Positions 50,039 through 59,574 of a stretch of 64,000 bases of DNA are shown in pieces; within the stretch, counting starts at the first letter, position 1; each line of letters starts with the position of its first letter. The notes below the pieces were generated by a model, which was not told where the DNA came from, did not search any database, and was given only the letters and a program-made list of their open reading frames with translations. The position numbers and the translations under genes are program-made. The stretch comes from Bryobacteraceae bacterium (GTDB taxonomy: Bacteria > Acidobacteriota > Terriglobia > Bryobacterales > Bryobacteraceae). The stretch covers positions 2,728,001 through 2,792,000 of the forward strand of contig BPGE01000001.1 in the NCBI GenBank assembly GCA_026002875.1. Reading direction: 5' to 3'.

Positions 50039-50824
50039 ATGCGTGCTGTGCTGTTCGGGTTGTTGGTTTCCGCGCTCGCCCCGGCCGGCGAGCCGGTCCG
50101 TCCGGCGAAGAAGATCGTCCTGTTCAACGGCCGCGACCTGTCCAACTTTTACGTGTTCCTGAAGGACACAGGCCGCGAGGATCCCCTGCGCGTCTTTACC
50201 GTGCAGAACGGCCTGCTCCGCATCTCCGGCGAAGCCTGGGGCGGCCTGACGACGGAGAAGGAATACGCCGATTACCGTCTGGTGGTCGAGTGGAAATGGG
50301 GCGCGAAGACCTGGCCGCCGCGCGAGCAGAACGCCCGCGACAGCGGCATCCTGCTGCATGGCACGGGCGAGGACGGCGCGGCGGGCAACGGCTGGCTCGA
50401 GTCGATCGAATACCAGATCATCGAAGGCGGCACGGGCGACCTGATTCTGGTGCGCGGCGCCGCCCGTCCCCGCGTCACGGTTGAGGCCGAAAAGCGCGCC
50501 GACGGGCAGCTTTACTGGAAGCCCGGCGCGGAGCGCATCACGCGCGACCAGGGCCGCATCAACTGGTTCGGACGCGATCCGCAGTGGGAGGACAGGCTCG
50601 GCTTCCGAGGCCCCGCCGATGTCGAGAAGCCCGCCGGGCAATGGAACCGCAGTGAGATTCTCGCCCGCAGCGGCGACTTGACCTTTTATCTCAACGGAAG
50701 AATCGTGAACCAGGCGTTCGATTCCAGCCACCGACAGGGCAGGATCCAGATCCAGAGCGAAGGCGCAGAAATCTTCATCCGCAAGATCGAACTTCACCCG
50801 CTCCCGCGGAGCCCGCAGCGATGA
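50039..50824 (+). CDS. Secreted DUF1080 protein (3-keto-disaccharide hydrolase family)
   Basis: The protein is 261 residues from the ATG at 50039 (in-frame ATG also at 50027). The signal peptide is MRAVLFGLLVSALAPAG. The DUF1080 domain opens KKIVLFNGRDLSNFYVFLKD and continues with YADYRLVVEWKWGAK, RDSGILLHGTGEDGA, LESIEYQIIEGGTGDLILV, WNRSEILARSGDLTFYLNG and IQSEGAEIFIRKIEL. It is probably a periplasmic sugar-cleaving or sugar-binding enzyme. It is coupled to the next gene by an ATGA overlap. Confidence 0.88.
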   Translation: MRAVLFGLLVSALAPAGEPVRPAKKIVLFNGRDLSNFYVFLKDTGREDPLRVFTVQNGLLRISGEAWGGLTTEKEYADYRLVVEWKWGAKTWPPREQNARDSGILLHGTGEDGAAGNGWLESIEYQIIEGGTGDLILVRGAARPRVTVEAEKRADGQLYWKPGAERITRDQGRINWFGRDPQWEDRLGFRGPADVEKPAGQWNRSEILARSGDLTFYLNGRIVNQAFDSSHRQGRIQIQSEGAEIFIRKIELHPLPRSPQR

Positions 50825-51225
50825 AGTGGTGGCGCCGGCTCTTCACCCGCACGCCAGAGAAGGCGCCTCTGCGCGGAACGCCCGCCGTGCGGCGGCAGAA
50901 GAACTACTCCGCCGCCAGCGGATATGCGTACGAGTATTTCTTCGAGGGCTTCCGCGACGAGGGCGGCTGCCGCTGCTACGTCTTCACCGTCAGCGCGGAC
51001 CGGAAGGCGTGGTTCGAACTCACCGTTCTTGTCGAAGACCGGGCCATGGAATCCTGGGCCGCCCATCACGGCCGTCCTCTGGCGGACAATGAACGCTACG
51101 CCGTCGCGAAAATGGCTCTCTTTGAGGCCTTCGACGAACGCCCCGATCCGGGTTCGATGCAGAGACCTGTTCGAGTCGGCCCGGAAGAGGTCGAGCAGCT
51201 TCTGTCACGGCTCGGCCTCGACTGA
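50821..51225 (+). CDS. Conserved-looking small protein, function unknown
   Basis: The protein has 134 residues and begins inside the stop of the DUF1080 gene (ATGA). It has a basic N-terminus (MKWWRRLFTR), then a beta-rich core (GYAYEYFFEGFRDEGGCRCYVFTV, KAWFELTVLV) and a helical end (AKMALFEAFDE, PEEVEQLLSRLGLD). No signal or membrane segment is seen, so the product is cytoplasmic while its coupled partner is exported. No family is recognised. Confidence 0.7.
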   Translation: MKWWRRLFTRTPEKAPLRGTPAVRRQKNYSAASGYAYEYFFEGFRDEGGCRCYVFTVSADRKAWFELTVLVEDRAMESWAAHHGRPLADNERYAVAKMALFEAFDERPDPGSMQRPVRVGPEEVEQLLSRLGLD

Positions 51226-51270
51226 GTCCGAATCACCCGCAGACCGGGCTGGTGCAGGGTGTGCGGCCGT

Positions 51271-53562
51271 TTACCTCGCCGCCGCCGGCTCCGGTTCAGG
51301 CTGCTGCGCATCCAGACCCTGCGCTTCGACGACGGCCAGCGCCGCCATGTGGACGATATCGTTCACCTCGCAGCCGCGCTGCAGCACATGCACGGGCCGC
51401 GCGAAGCCCATCAGGATCGGCCCGATCACCTCGCAGCCTCCGATACGCCACAGGAGCTTGTAGGCGATGTTGCCGGCCTCAAGGCTCGGCGCGATCAGGA
51501 CATTGGCCGGCCCGGTGAGGCGGCAGAATGGATAGTCGCCCAGCATCTCGGGCGTCACCGCCGCATCGGCCATCATCTCGCCCTCGACCACCAGATCCGG
51601 CCGCCGCTGCCGCACCAGTTCGGTCGCCTGCGCCACCTTCGCCGCCAGCGGATGGCGCGAGCTGCCGAACGTCGAGAAAGAGAGCATGGCAATGCGCGGC
51701 TCGACATCGAAGCTCCGCACGACGTCGGCGCTCATGACGGCGATCTCGGCCAGATCTTCGGCCGTGGGCTCGATGTTCACCGTCGTATCGGCGATGAAGT
51801 ACAGCTGCCCGCGGGTCGTGATCAGCATGTACATCCCGGCGACCTTCTGGATGCCCTCCTTCTTCGGAATCACTTCCAGTGCGGGACGGATCGTGTCGGC
51901 GTAGTGCTGCGTCAGCCCGGCGATCAGGCAATCGGCATCGCCCGAGTGCACCATCATCGCCGCAAAGCGGGTCGGGTTGCGCATCAGAATCGGCGCTTCC
52001 GTATGCGTGACCCCCTTGCGCTGGCGCAGCCGGAGATACTCGAGCGTGTAGCTGTCGAAACGCGGATCCGTTTCCGGATCGATCACTTCCACGTGGTTCT
52101 CCAGATGCAGGTGAAGCTGGCGCGCGCGAGTCAAAATACGCTCGCGGTTGCCGATCAGAATCGGCCGCGCGATCGCCTCGTCGATCAGGATCTGCGCCGC
52201 GCGCAGGATTTTGTCCTGCGTGCCCTCGGGGAACACGACGCGCCTCGGGCTGCGCTGCGCCTTGTGGATGATCATCCGCATGATCTCCTGGCTCTTGCCC
52301 AGGCGCTTCTCCAGCTCGTCGCGGTAGGCGTCCAGATCGATCTGGCGCTGCGCCACGCCCGTCTCCATGGCTGCGCGCGCCACCGCCGGCGCCACATGGG
52401 TCAGGACGCGCGGGTCGAACGGCTTCGGGATGATGTACTCGGGGCCGAATTCCATCGTTTCCACCCCGTAAGCCCGGCGCACGCTGTCGGGCACGTCCAT
52501 CCGCGCCAGCTCCGCCAGCGCGTGCGTCGCCGCCAGCTTCATTTCGTCGTTGATCGCCGTGGCGCGCACGTCCAGAGCCCCGCGGAAAATGAACGGGAAG
52601 CCCAGGACATTGTTCACCTGATTCGGATAGTCGCTGCGCCCCGTCGCCATGATGATGTCATCGCGCGTCGCCTTCGCCACGTCGTAGGGAATCTCGGGGT
52701 TCGGGTTGGCCAGCGCGAACACGATCGGCCGGTCCGCCATCGACAGCAGCATCTCCGGCGTCACGCAGTTGGCCACGGAAAGCCCCACAAACACATCAGC
52801 GCCCTTCATCGCATCGGCCAGCGTGCGGGCATCGGTCTTCCGCGCGAACTTGGCCTTGTATTTGTTCATCCCCTCCGTGCGTCCTTCGTACAGCACCCCC
52901 TTGGTGTCGCACATAAGGATGTTTTCCAGCTTCGCGCCCAGCCGGATGTAGTGGTTGGCGCAGGAAATCGCGCTCGCTCCCGCGCCGGAAAAGACGATCT
53001 TCACGTCTTCGATCTTCTTGCCAACCAGATACAAAGCATTCACCAGCGCCGCGCCCGAGTTGATCGCCGTGCCGTGCTGATCGTCGTGGAAGACGGGGAT
53101 TTTCATGGTCCGCTTCAGCTCTTCCTCGATCTCGAAGCACTCTGGCGCCTTGATATCCTCCAGATTGATTCCGCCGAACGTGGGCTCGAGAATCTGGCAC
53201 ACCCGGATCACTTCTTTCGGGTCTTCCGTGTTGAGCTCGATATCGAAAACGTCGATATCGGCGAACCGCTTGAACAGGACTCCTTTGCCCTCCATCACGG
53301 GCTTGCCGGCCAGCGCGCCGATGTTGCCCAGCCCAAGCACCGCCGTGCCGTTGCTGACCACGGCAACCAGATTGCCTTTCGCCGTGTATGTGTAGGCGAG
53401 GGAGGGATCCCTCTGGATCTCCAGGCAAGGAACGGCGACGCCCGGCGTGTAGGCCAGACTGAGATCTCTTTGAGTGCGGCAGGGTTTGGTGGGAACGACG
53501 CTGACTTTGCCAGCAGGTGGAGTGGAATGATATTCCAGTGCTTCCTGGTCCCGGATCGACAT
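51271..53562 (-). CDS. maeB: NADP-dependent malic enzyme fused to a phosphotransacetylase-like domain
   Basis: The protein has 763 residues, the usual length of the long MaeB form. Residues 1-430 are malic enzyme: [57 protein letters not shown], the NAD(P)-fold [17 protein letters not shown], and ALANPNPEI. Residues about 440-760 are a Pta-like domain ([62 protein letters not shown]). In characterised MaeB the Pta domain is regulatory, responding to acetyl-CoA. The enzyme decarboxylates malate to pyruvate and makes NADPH. Confidence 0.95.
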   Translation of the reverse strand: MSIRDQEALEYHSTPPAGKVSVVPTKPCRTQRDLSLAYTPGVAVPCLEIQRDPSLAYTYTAKGNLVAVVSNGTAVLGLGNIGALAGKPVMEGKGVLFKRFADIDVFDIELNTEDPKEVIRVCQILEPTFGGINLEDIKAPECFEIEEELKRTMKIPVFHDDQHGTAINSGAALVNALYLVGKKIEDVKIVFSGAGASAISCANHYIRLGAKLENILMCDTKGVLYEGRTEGMNKYKAKFARKTDARTLADAMKGADVFVGLSVANCVTPEMLLSMADRPIVFALANPNPEIPYDVAKATRDDIIMATGRSDYPNQVNNVLGFPFIFRGALDVRATAINDEMKLAATHALAELARMDVPDSVRRAYGVETMEFGPEYIIPKPFDPRVLTHVAPAVARAAMETGVAQRQIDLDAYRDELEKRLGKSQEIMRMIIHKAQRSPRRVVFPEGTQDKILRAAQILIDEAIARPILIGNRERILTRARQLHLHLENHVEVIDPETDPRFDSYTLEYLRLRQRKGVTHTEAPILMRNPTRFAAMMVHSGDADCLIAGLTQHYADTIRPALEVIPKKEGIQKVAGMYMLITTRGQLYFIADTTVNIEPTAEDLAEIAVMSADVVRSFDVEPRIAMLSFSTFGSSRHPLAAKVAQATELVRQRRPDLVVEGEMMADAAVTPEMLGDYPFCRLTGPANVLIAPSLEAGNIAYKLLWRIGGCEVIGPILMGFARPVHVLQRGCEVNDIVHMAALAVVEAQGLDAQQPEPEPAAAR

Positions 53563-53669
53563 GGCCGGTCTCCTTTCCCCTCCATTCTGACACCAAAGCG
53601 CAAGAATGTCTCAGGAGTTTGGGAGGCGGTGATGCGATTTTCCGGGCAGAGTATGCTGGGGAGGGAACC

Positions 53670-54470
53670 ATGAGCACGCCCCCGGCGCCGCCTCAGGCAG
53701 AGCTGTTCGACCGCCCGTTCTCTTTTTATCCGCCCATCCACGGCATCGAGCACAACGAATGGCGCCTGAAAGAAGCCACCTGGAGCGAGATGCTCGTGCG
53801 CAACACGGCCGCCGACATCGAGGTCGCCATTCCGCGGCGCTATTTCGGCGCCGTGTCCGAGACCGACAAGCCCGTCATGATCGTCGGCCTGAAGCAGGAG
53901 CTCGAATACCGCATGGGCACGGTGTGGCCCGTGCGCAAACCCGTGCTTGCTATGCCGGCGCCGGTCATGGCGCCGCCGCCCGTTGGAAGGAGCGAAGCCT
54001 CCCCGGGCGAGCCCCGCGGGCTGGCCGCCGTGCTCGGCATCAGCCAGGAACGCACCGACACGCGCATCACGCGCATGATCGTCTGGACGTTCCTCGGGCT
54101 GGCTTCGCTGCTGATCGTGGTCTGGGCGGTCATCCGTTTCACGCCCGCCACAAAGCCGTCCTTCGTCGCCAGGGACCAGAGCTACCTCGAGCTCACCCGC
54201 GACGACGACTATTACGCCGTCATCCGCAAGCTCGGCCCTCCCGCCGAAGACCGCTGGCGCCCGAATTCGGGTGAACTCCAGTACCGCGCGCTGTTCTATC
54301 CCGACCGCGGCTACGCCATCATCCTGATGGGCGCCAAGCAGGAAGAAGCGCGCTACATCGGCGCCATGGGGCTGGGCGCGGACGGCAAAGGCTGGAGCCC
54401 GCTGCACTCGATCGAATACGCCCGGGGCGCCAACACGATGGGGATCCTCCGTTCCCTGCCCCGCTTCTGA
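53670..54470 (+). CDS. Single-pass membrane protein, unknown
   Basis: The protein is 266 residues from the ATG at 53670, preceded by GGGGAGGGAA. The N-terminal about 150 residues are soluble, starting with a Pro-rich segment and a PSFYPPIHGIEHNEW-like stretch. One membrane helix (MIVWTFLGLASLLIVVWAVI) lies near residues 135-155. The C-terminal about 100 residues are beta-rich (YYAVIRKLGPPAEDRW, LQYRALFYPDRGYAIILMGA). No recognised domain. It is divergent from maeB. Confidence 0.68.
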   Translation: MSTPPAPPQAELFDRPFSFYPPIHGIEHNEWRLKEATWSEMLVRNTAADIEVAIPRRYFGAVSETDKPVMIVGLKQELEYRMGTVWPVRKPVLAMPAPVMAPPPVGRSEASPGEPRGLAAVLGISQERTDTRITRMIVWTFLGLASLLIVVWAVIRFTPATKPSFVARDQSYLELTRDDDYYAVIRKLGPPAEDRWRPNSGELQYRALFYPDRGYAIILMGAKQEEARYIGAMGLGADGKGWSPLHSIEYARGANTMGILRSLPRF

Positions 54471-54521
54471 GGCCCGCCCGCGCGGACGTCTTTTCTGTCA
54501 TATTGTCTCGGAGAGGTGCAT

Positions 54522-55571
54522 ATGTCTCAGATCAAAGGACCCGCCATTTTCCTGGCCCAGTTCATGGGCGACGAACCGCCGTTCAATTCGCTCGAGAACA
54601 TCACCGCCTGGGCGAAGAACCTGGGCTACAAGGGCGTGCAGCTGCCGTCGTGGGACAGCCGCGTGATGGATCTCCGGCAGGCGGCCGAATCCAGGGCCTA
54701 CTGCGATGATCTCCGGGCCAGAACCAACGGGCTTGAGATCACCGAGCTGGCGTCCCACCTGCAGGGCCAGCTCGTCGCCGTCCATCCGGCTTACGACGAG
54801 CTGTTCGACGCCTTCGCCGCCCCCGAGGTGCGCGGCAATCCGCAGGCTCGCACCGAGTGGGCCGTCGAGCAGATGAAGCTGGTCATCCGCGCCTCGAACA
54901 ATCTCGGGCTGACCGTCACTCCGTCTTTCTCCGGCGCGCTGCTGTGGCCGTTCGTCTATCCCTGGCCGCAGCGTCCGGCGGGGCTGGTGGAAGAGGGATT
55001 CAAAGAGCTCGCAAAGCGGTGGAAGCCCATCTTCGACCTGGCGGAGGAGCTCGGCGTCGACATCGCCTACGAACTGCACCCGGGCGAGGACCTGCACGAC
55101 GGCTACACGTTCGACCTGTTCCTCGAAGCCATGAACGGCCATCCGCGCGTCGCCATCAACTACGATCCTTCGCACTTCATCCTCCAGTGCCTCGACTATG
55201 TCGGCTTCATCGATGAGTACGGCGCGCGCATCAAGGCCTTCCACGTGAAAGACGCCGAATACCGCCCGTCGGCCAAAGCCGGCGTCTACGGCGGCTACGC
55301 CCCCTGGCAGAAGCGCCCCGGCCGCTTCCGCTCGCTCGGCGACGGGCAGGTGGACTTCAAGCAGGTGTTCACGCGGCTCACGGCCGTGGGCTACAAGGGC
55401 TGGGCCGTGCTCGAATGGGAGTGCTGCTACAAGGACGCCGCGCAGGGCGCCGCCGAAGGTGCGCCCTTCATCGCCAGCATGCTGATCGACGTGCCGAAGA
55501 AGGCGTTCGACGACTTCGCCGGCGCGGCGACGGACACCGAACGCAACCGCCGCATCCTCGGCATCCGCTGA
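54522..55571 (+). CDS. Sugar phosphate isomerase/epimerase (xylose-isomerase-like TIM barrel)
   Basis: The protein is 349 residues from the ATG at 54522, with GGAGAGG seven bases upstream; a GTG two codons earlier overlaps that site. The sequence shows FLAQFMGDEPPFNSL, YKGVQLPSWD, LEITELASHLQGQ, LGVDIAYELHPGED (Glu, His), VAINYDPSHFILQCLDYV (Asp, His), KAFHVKDAEY (His, Asp) and GWAVLEWECCY (Glu), a full metal-site set. Relatives act with Gfo/Idh/MocA dehydrogenases in 3-keto-glycoside or inositol-like routes. The gene is closed by a strong intrinsic terminator. Confidence 0.9.
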   Translation: MSQIKGPAIFLAQFMGDEPPFNSLENITAWAKNLGYKGVQLPSWDSRVMDLRQAAESRAYCDDLRARTNGLEITELASHLQGQLVAVHPAYDELFDAFAAPEVRGNPQARTEWAVEQMKLVIRASNNLGLTVTPSFSGALLWPFVYPWPQRPAGLVEEGFKELAKRWKPIFDLAEELGVDIAYELHPGEDLHDGYTFDLFLEAMNGHPRVAINYDPSHFILQCLDYVGFIDEYGARIKAFHVKDAEYRPSAKAGVYGGYAPWQKRPGRFRSLGDGQVDFKQVFTRLTAVGYKGWAVLEWECCYKDAAQGAAEGAPFIASMLIDVPKKAFDDFAGAATDTERNRRILGIR

Positions 55572-55587
55572 GGCGGCGGTCGAACCG

Positions 55588-55619
55588 GGGACCGGCGCAA
55601 CACGCCGGTCCCTTTCCGT
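55588..55619 (+). terminator. Strong intrinsic terminator after the isomerase gene
   Basis: GGGACCGGCG (55588-55597) pairs perfectly with CGCCGGTCCC (55603-55612) around CAACA, then TTTCCGTTT. The T-run ends nine bases before the next gene's ATG. Confidence 0.85.
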
Positions 55620-55628
55620 TTGAAACAG

Positions 55629-56483
55629 ATGTCACGCCTCCTGATTTTCCTGCTCTTCGGCGTCGTGCCGCCCCCGGCGGGGCCGCAGGTGCTCTCCGTC
55701 TATCCCGGCCCCGCGCCCGGCAGCGAATCGTGGGACTGGAAGGAAACCGCCTCCATGGGCCCGCAGGACGGCATCCTGCGCCTGGCCAATGTCGCCCGGC
55801 CCACGGTCAGCGTCTTCCTCCCGGAGAAGAACCGCGCCACCGGCGCCGCCGTCCTCGTCGTGCCCGGCGGTGGATTCCGCATTCTGGCGTTCAACCACGA
55901 AGGCACGGAAGTGGCCGAGTGGCTGAATTCACTCGGCGTGGCCGCGTTCCTGCTCAAGTACCGCGTCATGCGCACCGACGATCTGGCTGGAAAGCCGCAG
56001 GAGGTCCAGGCTGCGCGCCGCAAGGAGGCGATGGAAATGGGAGTAGCCGATGCGCTGGAAGCCATGCGGCTGGTGAAGCGCCGCGCTCCCGAATGGGGCG
56101 TTGATCCCGGCCGCATCGGGATCCTGGGTTTTTCCGCCGGCGGGTACATCACGGCCAGCGTGGCTCTCACGGAAGACGCGAGCGCTCGGCCCGCCTTCGC
56201 CGCGCCCGTCTATGCGTTCTTCCCCGAAGACCGTCCCGTGCCTGCCGCCGCGCCGCCCCTGTTTCTCGTGCACGCCGCCGACGACCGCACCGTTCCCGCC
56301 GCTCACAGCGTGCGGCTTTTCCAGATGTGGCGCGGCGCCGGACGCCCCGCCGAACTGCACGTCTACGAAGCCGGCGGACACGGATTCGGCATGCGGCGCC
56401 AGGGCAAGCCCGTCGACGGCTGGACGGACAGCCTGCGCAGCTGGCTGGCGGCTCAGGGAATGCTCACCACCGCGCGGCGGTAG
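55629..56483 (+). CDS. Secreted alpha/beta-hydrolase, acetyl-xylan-esterase-like
   Basis: The protein is 284 residues from the ATG at 55629 (a TTG three codons upstream is less likely). The signal peptide is MSRLLIFLLFGVVPPPAG. The oxyanion strand LVVPGGGFRILAFNHEG is followed by the nucleophile elbow ILGFSAGGYITASVAL (GxSxG). The Asp of HAADDRTVPAAHS and the His of YEAGGHGFGM complete a plausible catalytic triad. LKYRVMRTDD is typical of the acetyl-xylan esterase/BD-FAE group, suggesting deacetylation of plant polysaccharides. Its 3' end overlaps the convergent DUF1593 gene by 31 bases. Confidence 0.85.
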   Translation: MSRLLIFLLFGVVPPPAGPQVLSVYPGPAPGSESWDWKETASMGPQDGILRLANVARPTVSVFLPEKNRATGAAVLVVPGGGFRILAFNHEGTEVAEWLNSLGVAAFLLKYRVMRTDDLAGKPQEVQAARRKEAMEMGVADALEAMRLVKRRAPEWGVDPGRIGILGFSAGGYITASVALTEDASARPAFAAPVYAFFPEDRPVPAAAPPLFLVHAADDRTVPAAHSVRLFQMWRGAGRPAELHVYEAGGHGFGMRRQGKPVDGWTDSLRSWLAAQGMLTTARR

Positions 56484-57826
56484 CTGGTGAGTTCGGGCGA
56501 GCCGTTGTCGGTGATCTCGAGAATCACATGCACCGTGCCGGGCTTCGCCCCGGGCTGCCAGGAGAGCCCGGTCTCCGGCCCTTCCGTGTGCGACAGGCGC
56601 GCCTCGCCCTGGAAAGTGCCCGCCTCCCGGTAGATCCACCAGCGGATGCGCAGCGCGTGGCCGTCCGGGTCGGACGACCCCGCGGCCGAAAGGCGCACGG
56701 GACGGCCCGCCTGCGCCTGAACATAGAGCACGTCTTTTGTTTTATCCCCGTTCAGAACGGCCGCCGGATTGTGGTTGGCTTTCTCGAACGGCTGCACGCA
56801 CCAGTCCATCCGCGCCGCGAAATCGTGCTGGAAGGCGCGGCGCCAGCGCCAGATCGTGGCCGTGTTCGACGTGTGCTCGCGGCCGTCGCGCGTCCGCACC
56901 GTGTCGCGCGAGTTCGTCCAGATGGGACGCGTCTCGGCATAGGACTGCCGCAGTTCGTAGCGCCCGCCCCAGCCCCCGTAAGACGGCTCGATGTCGCCGC
57001 CCAGCCCGTTCTGTATCAGGTTCAGAAACGACGGAGTGTCGCCCTCCATGATGTAGGCGGCCTTCGGATAGCGGGCGCCCAGAGGCCCGTGATTGCGGAT
57101 GACGTTTTCCTCGAGCCACGGATTGTCCACCAGCTCGAAATCCTCCATTGGCCCGTTCCGGTAATACCGGTCGCCGGAGATGCCGGTCCACGTCGCAAGG
57201 TAGTACTCGTGGTGGCTCACGCTCGACGGGCTGACGATGTAGGACAGGTCCGGAAACGTGATCCGCAGCCACCGCCCGGCGTCGTCCTGGTCCGAGATCG
57301 CGTAGACGCGCAGCTTCGCCACGAAGCGCTGCAGCTCCTCCGGCGTGCGCGTGTATTTGACGTCCCACAGCGCCTGCGCCAGGGTGTTCGCCCCGCCCCA
57401 CACGGCGATCCACAGCGGGCGCGGATCGGGCCGGTCCACGGCTTCGATGATCCAGTTTGAGCCTTCGGTGGATTTGTCGAATCCCACGCCCTTCATGCCG
57501 AACTCGGCGCTGCCGGATTTCACGAGGCGGAGCAGGTGCTCCGCTGCGGGGAAACCCGGGGCGTGCCTGAGAAGGTTGGGCTGGACCTGACCGTAGGCCT
57601 GCACGGTCTCCCGGATGATGTCCGGCCGGATCCTGTCGCGCAGCCACACGGACGTCGTCGCAATGATGCCTTCCACGTCGTATTCGTTCGAGTAGACGAG
57701 GAACCGCACCAGCGACTGCTCGTCGTCGGGCTCGTTGGAGATGTCGGTCAGGACGATGACGCGCGGCCTCGCCGCCGACAGTGACAGAGTAAACAGGAAA
57801 CAGAGGACCGCGATGCGGGCAGGCAT
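56453..57826 (-). CDS. Secreted DUF1593 protein (nucleoside-hydrolase-like, sugar-binding)
   Basis: The protein has 457 residues. The signal peptide is MPARIAVLCFLFTLSLSAA. The first about 300 residues match DUF1593: PRVIVLTDISNEPDDEQSLVRFLVYSNEYDVEGIIATTS and PLWIAVWGGANTLAQALWD, with a nucleoside-hydrolase-like Asp cluster (DISNEPDDEQ) for a divalent metal. The C-terminal about 110 residues form an Ig-like domain (RPVRLSAAGSSDPDGHALRIRWW). Family members are annotated as cellulose-binding or nucleoside-hydrolase-like; the reaction is not established. It is convergent with the esterase-like gene. Confidence 0.87.
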   Translation of the reverse strand: MPARIAVLCFLFTLSLSAARPRVIVLTDISNEPDDEQSLVRFLVYSNEYDVEGIIATTSVWLRDRIRPDIIRETVQAYGQVQPNLLRHAPGFPAAEHLLRLVKSGSAEFGMKGVGFDKSTEGSNWIIEAVDRPDPRPLWIAVWGGANTLAQALWDVKYTRTPEELQRFVAKLRVYAISDQDDAGRWLRITFPDLSYIVSPSSVSHHEYYLATWTGISGDRYYRNGPMEDFELVDNPWLEENVIRNHGPLGARYPKAAYIMEGDTPSFLNLIQNGLGGDIEPSYGGWGGRYELRQSYAETRPIWTNSRDTVRTRDGREHTSNTATIWRWRRAFQHDFAARMDWCVQPFEKANHNPAAVLNGDKTKDVLYVQAQAGRPVRLSAAGSSDPDGHALRIRWWIYREAGTFQGEARLSHTEGPETGLSWQPGAKPGTVHVILEITDNGSPELTSYRRAVVSIP

Positions 57827-57876
57827 GACGGCTAACAGACTATCGCAGGATCCGCTCTGCTGCGCGCCTCACGCGG

Positions 57877-58074
57877 TCATTTTCCCCCGCCCTGCCGCTC
57901 CTCTTCCATCCGCCTGAGCGCCTCGCGCAGCGTATCGATCGCCTCCAGCATCCGCTCGGCGCGTTCCACGCAGTCCCGGCAGGACAGCAGGTGCTCCTCA
58001 ATCGGCGCAAGCTGCTCGTTGGTCGCACGCCCGAGGCAGTACAGCTCCAGTTCCTCGTCGGAGATGTGACTCAT
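57877..58074 (-). CDS. Orphan zinc-binding anti-sigma-like small protein
   Basis: The protein is 65 residues from the ATG at 58074 (the frame opens at 58086). It reads MSHISDEELELYCLGRATNE, then IEEHLLSCRDCVERAE, which supplies the HxxxCxxC motif of zinc anti-sigma domains, and ends in a helical, charged tail. There is no membrane segment. No sigma factor gene is adjacent: the neighbours are DUF1593 and a divergent membrane protein. It may be a soluble anti-sigma or the surviving head of a longer one. Confidence 0.68.
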   Translation of the reverse strand: MSHISDEELELYCLGRATNEQLAPIEEHLLSCRDCVERAERMLEAIDTLREALRRMEEERQGGGK

Positions 58075-58190
58075 GACAACCCGCATTCGACATCCCTCAT
58101 ATCGGCGCAGCCGCGCGCCTTTGTTGGCGAATCTGCGCCGCGGCGGCTATACTGTGAGGCATTCGACTCCGTACGGGGAGGTCCGGAAGG

Positions 58191-59513
58191 GTGATCCGGC
58201 AGGAGACAGGCGGCCGTGCGCCCGCATGGAAGCACTGGCAGGTTCTCTTCGGCGTAGCTGCCGCCGCCATTGTCGTTTACAGTTTTTTTATCCCATTGCC
58301 GCCCCTCGTCGACGACTACGGCCACACGAGGCTTGCCGAACGCTACGGCCCGCTGCAGGGCTGGGGCGAATTGTTCCGCGACCCGCTCTACCGGTGCCGC
58401 TCCACGGCTCTCTGGCTGACTGCCGCCCTGCACTCTCTGGCGGGATTCTCCCCGCCAGCGTTCCACCTCGCCAGCATCCTGCTGCACGTGCTGAACGCGT
58501 GGCTTGTGTACGCGCTCGGCGCCTGCCGCTGGATCGGCTGGCCTGCGGCGGCGGCAGCAGCGTTCGTCTTCGCCGTCAACGAGCGGCCGCACGAGGCCGT
58601 CATCTGGTTCGCATCGATCCACGAGCCGCTGGTGATGGCCTCGGTGCTCGCGGCGCTGCTGGCGTGGATCCGCTGGCTGGAAGACGGCTCACGAAGCTGG
58701 CTCGTTGCCGTGGCAGCCGCCTGGCTGCTGGCGCTGCTCTCCAAAGAATCAGGCGTTGTTCTCACCGTGCTGCTGCCCGCTGCGGCTCTGCTCTATCCGG
58801 GCCGCTGGCGCGCCGCGGCGTGGGCGCTGGCCGCGGGCGTCGTCTCGACGGCGGTCTACTTCTGGCTTGCCTGGTCGGGTCAGTCCGATCACCAGCACTT
58901 CCATGACGGCACGTTCGCGTTCGGATGGCACTTCCTGCCAACTCTGGTGCGCAGCGTGCCGCGCGGGCTCGGTCTCTGGGGCGGTTTTGGCTTGGTTCTG
59001 CTGCTTTTGCGGCGCAAAGACGCACCGTGGCGCGCAGCCCTGTTCGCCGGCGTCTGGTACCTTGCCGCGCTCATGCCCTATGCGTTTCTCACCTACATGC
59101 CGCGCATTCCGAGCCGGCATCACTATCTCGCATCCGGCGGCATGGCGCTGCTCACCGGGCTGGCAGCCTTGCTGCTGCTTGCAAAGGTGAAGCGCCCCCG
59201 GGTTGTGGCAATTGCGCTGGCTGCCGCGTTCTTCCTGCACAATGCGCTCTATCTGTGGTTCTACAAGCGGCCGCAGTTTGTTCAGCGCGCCGAGGTGACC
59301 GAGGGCCTGCTGCGCATGGTGGCGGCCAACCCGCGGGAGAAAGTGCTGCTGCGCTGTCCGCTGCTGCCGTTGTATGAAGCGCGCATGGCCGTGCATTACC
59401 GGCTTGGCCTGGATCCGATGCGGCTGCTGACGGAGGACGAAGGCGAGGGCGCCGCGCGGGTCTACACCTGCGGGCTTCCGCCGGCGAAGTACAAAGGTCC
59501 TGGTACAGACTGA
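58191..59513 (+). CDS. Multi-span GT-C-like membrane protein
   Basis: The protein has 440 residues from a GTG at 58191, with GGAAGG immediately upstream. About ten hydrophobic segments are visible. The first periplasmic loop contains LVDDYGHTRLAERY, an acidic DD motif in the position used by GT-C glycosyltransferases and mannosyltransferase-like proteins. LYRCRSTALWLTAALHSL and FAVNERPHEAVIWF follow. The C-terminal about 80 residues are soluble. It probably modifies a cell-envelope glycan or lipid, but the donor and acceptor are unknown. Confidence 0.72.
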   Translation: MIRQETGGRAPAWKHWQVLFGVAAAAIVVYSFFIPLPPLVDDYGHTRLAERYGPLQGWGELFRDPLYRCRSTALWLTAALHSLAGFSPPAFHLASILLHVLNAWLVYALGACRWIGWPAAAAAAFVFAVNERPHEAVIWFASIHEPLVMASVLAALLAWIRWLEDGSRSWLVAVAAAWLLALLSKESGVVLTVLLPAAALLYPGRWRAAAWALAAGVVSTAVYFWLAWSGQSDHQHFHDGTFAFGWHFLPTLVRSVPRGLGLWGGFGLVLLLLRRKDAPWRAALFAGVWYLAALMPYAFLTYMPRIPSRHHYLASGGMALLTGLAALLLLAKVKRPRVVAIALAAAFFLHNALYLWFYKRPQFVQRAEVTEGLLRMVAANPREKVLLRCPLLPLYEARMAVHYRLGLDPMRLLTEDEGEGAARVYTCGLPPAKYKGPGTD

Positions 59514-59574
59514 GCAGGTTTTAGAACTACTGGTATCTGGCGTGCGCTGCCGCCCCGGCATTGAATATAGAGGC

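Noticed and set aside
51259-53673. An 804-residue plus-strand frame opposite maeB
   Set aside because: His/Arg/Asp-rich shadow sequence; the malic enzyme on the minus strand is unambiguous.
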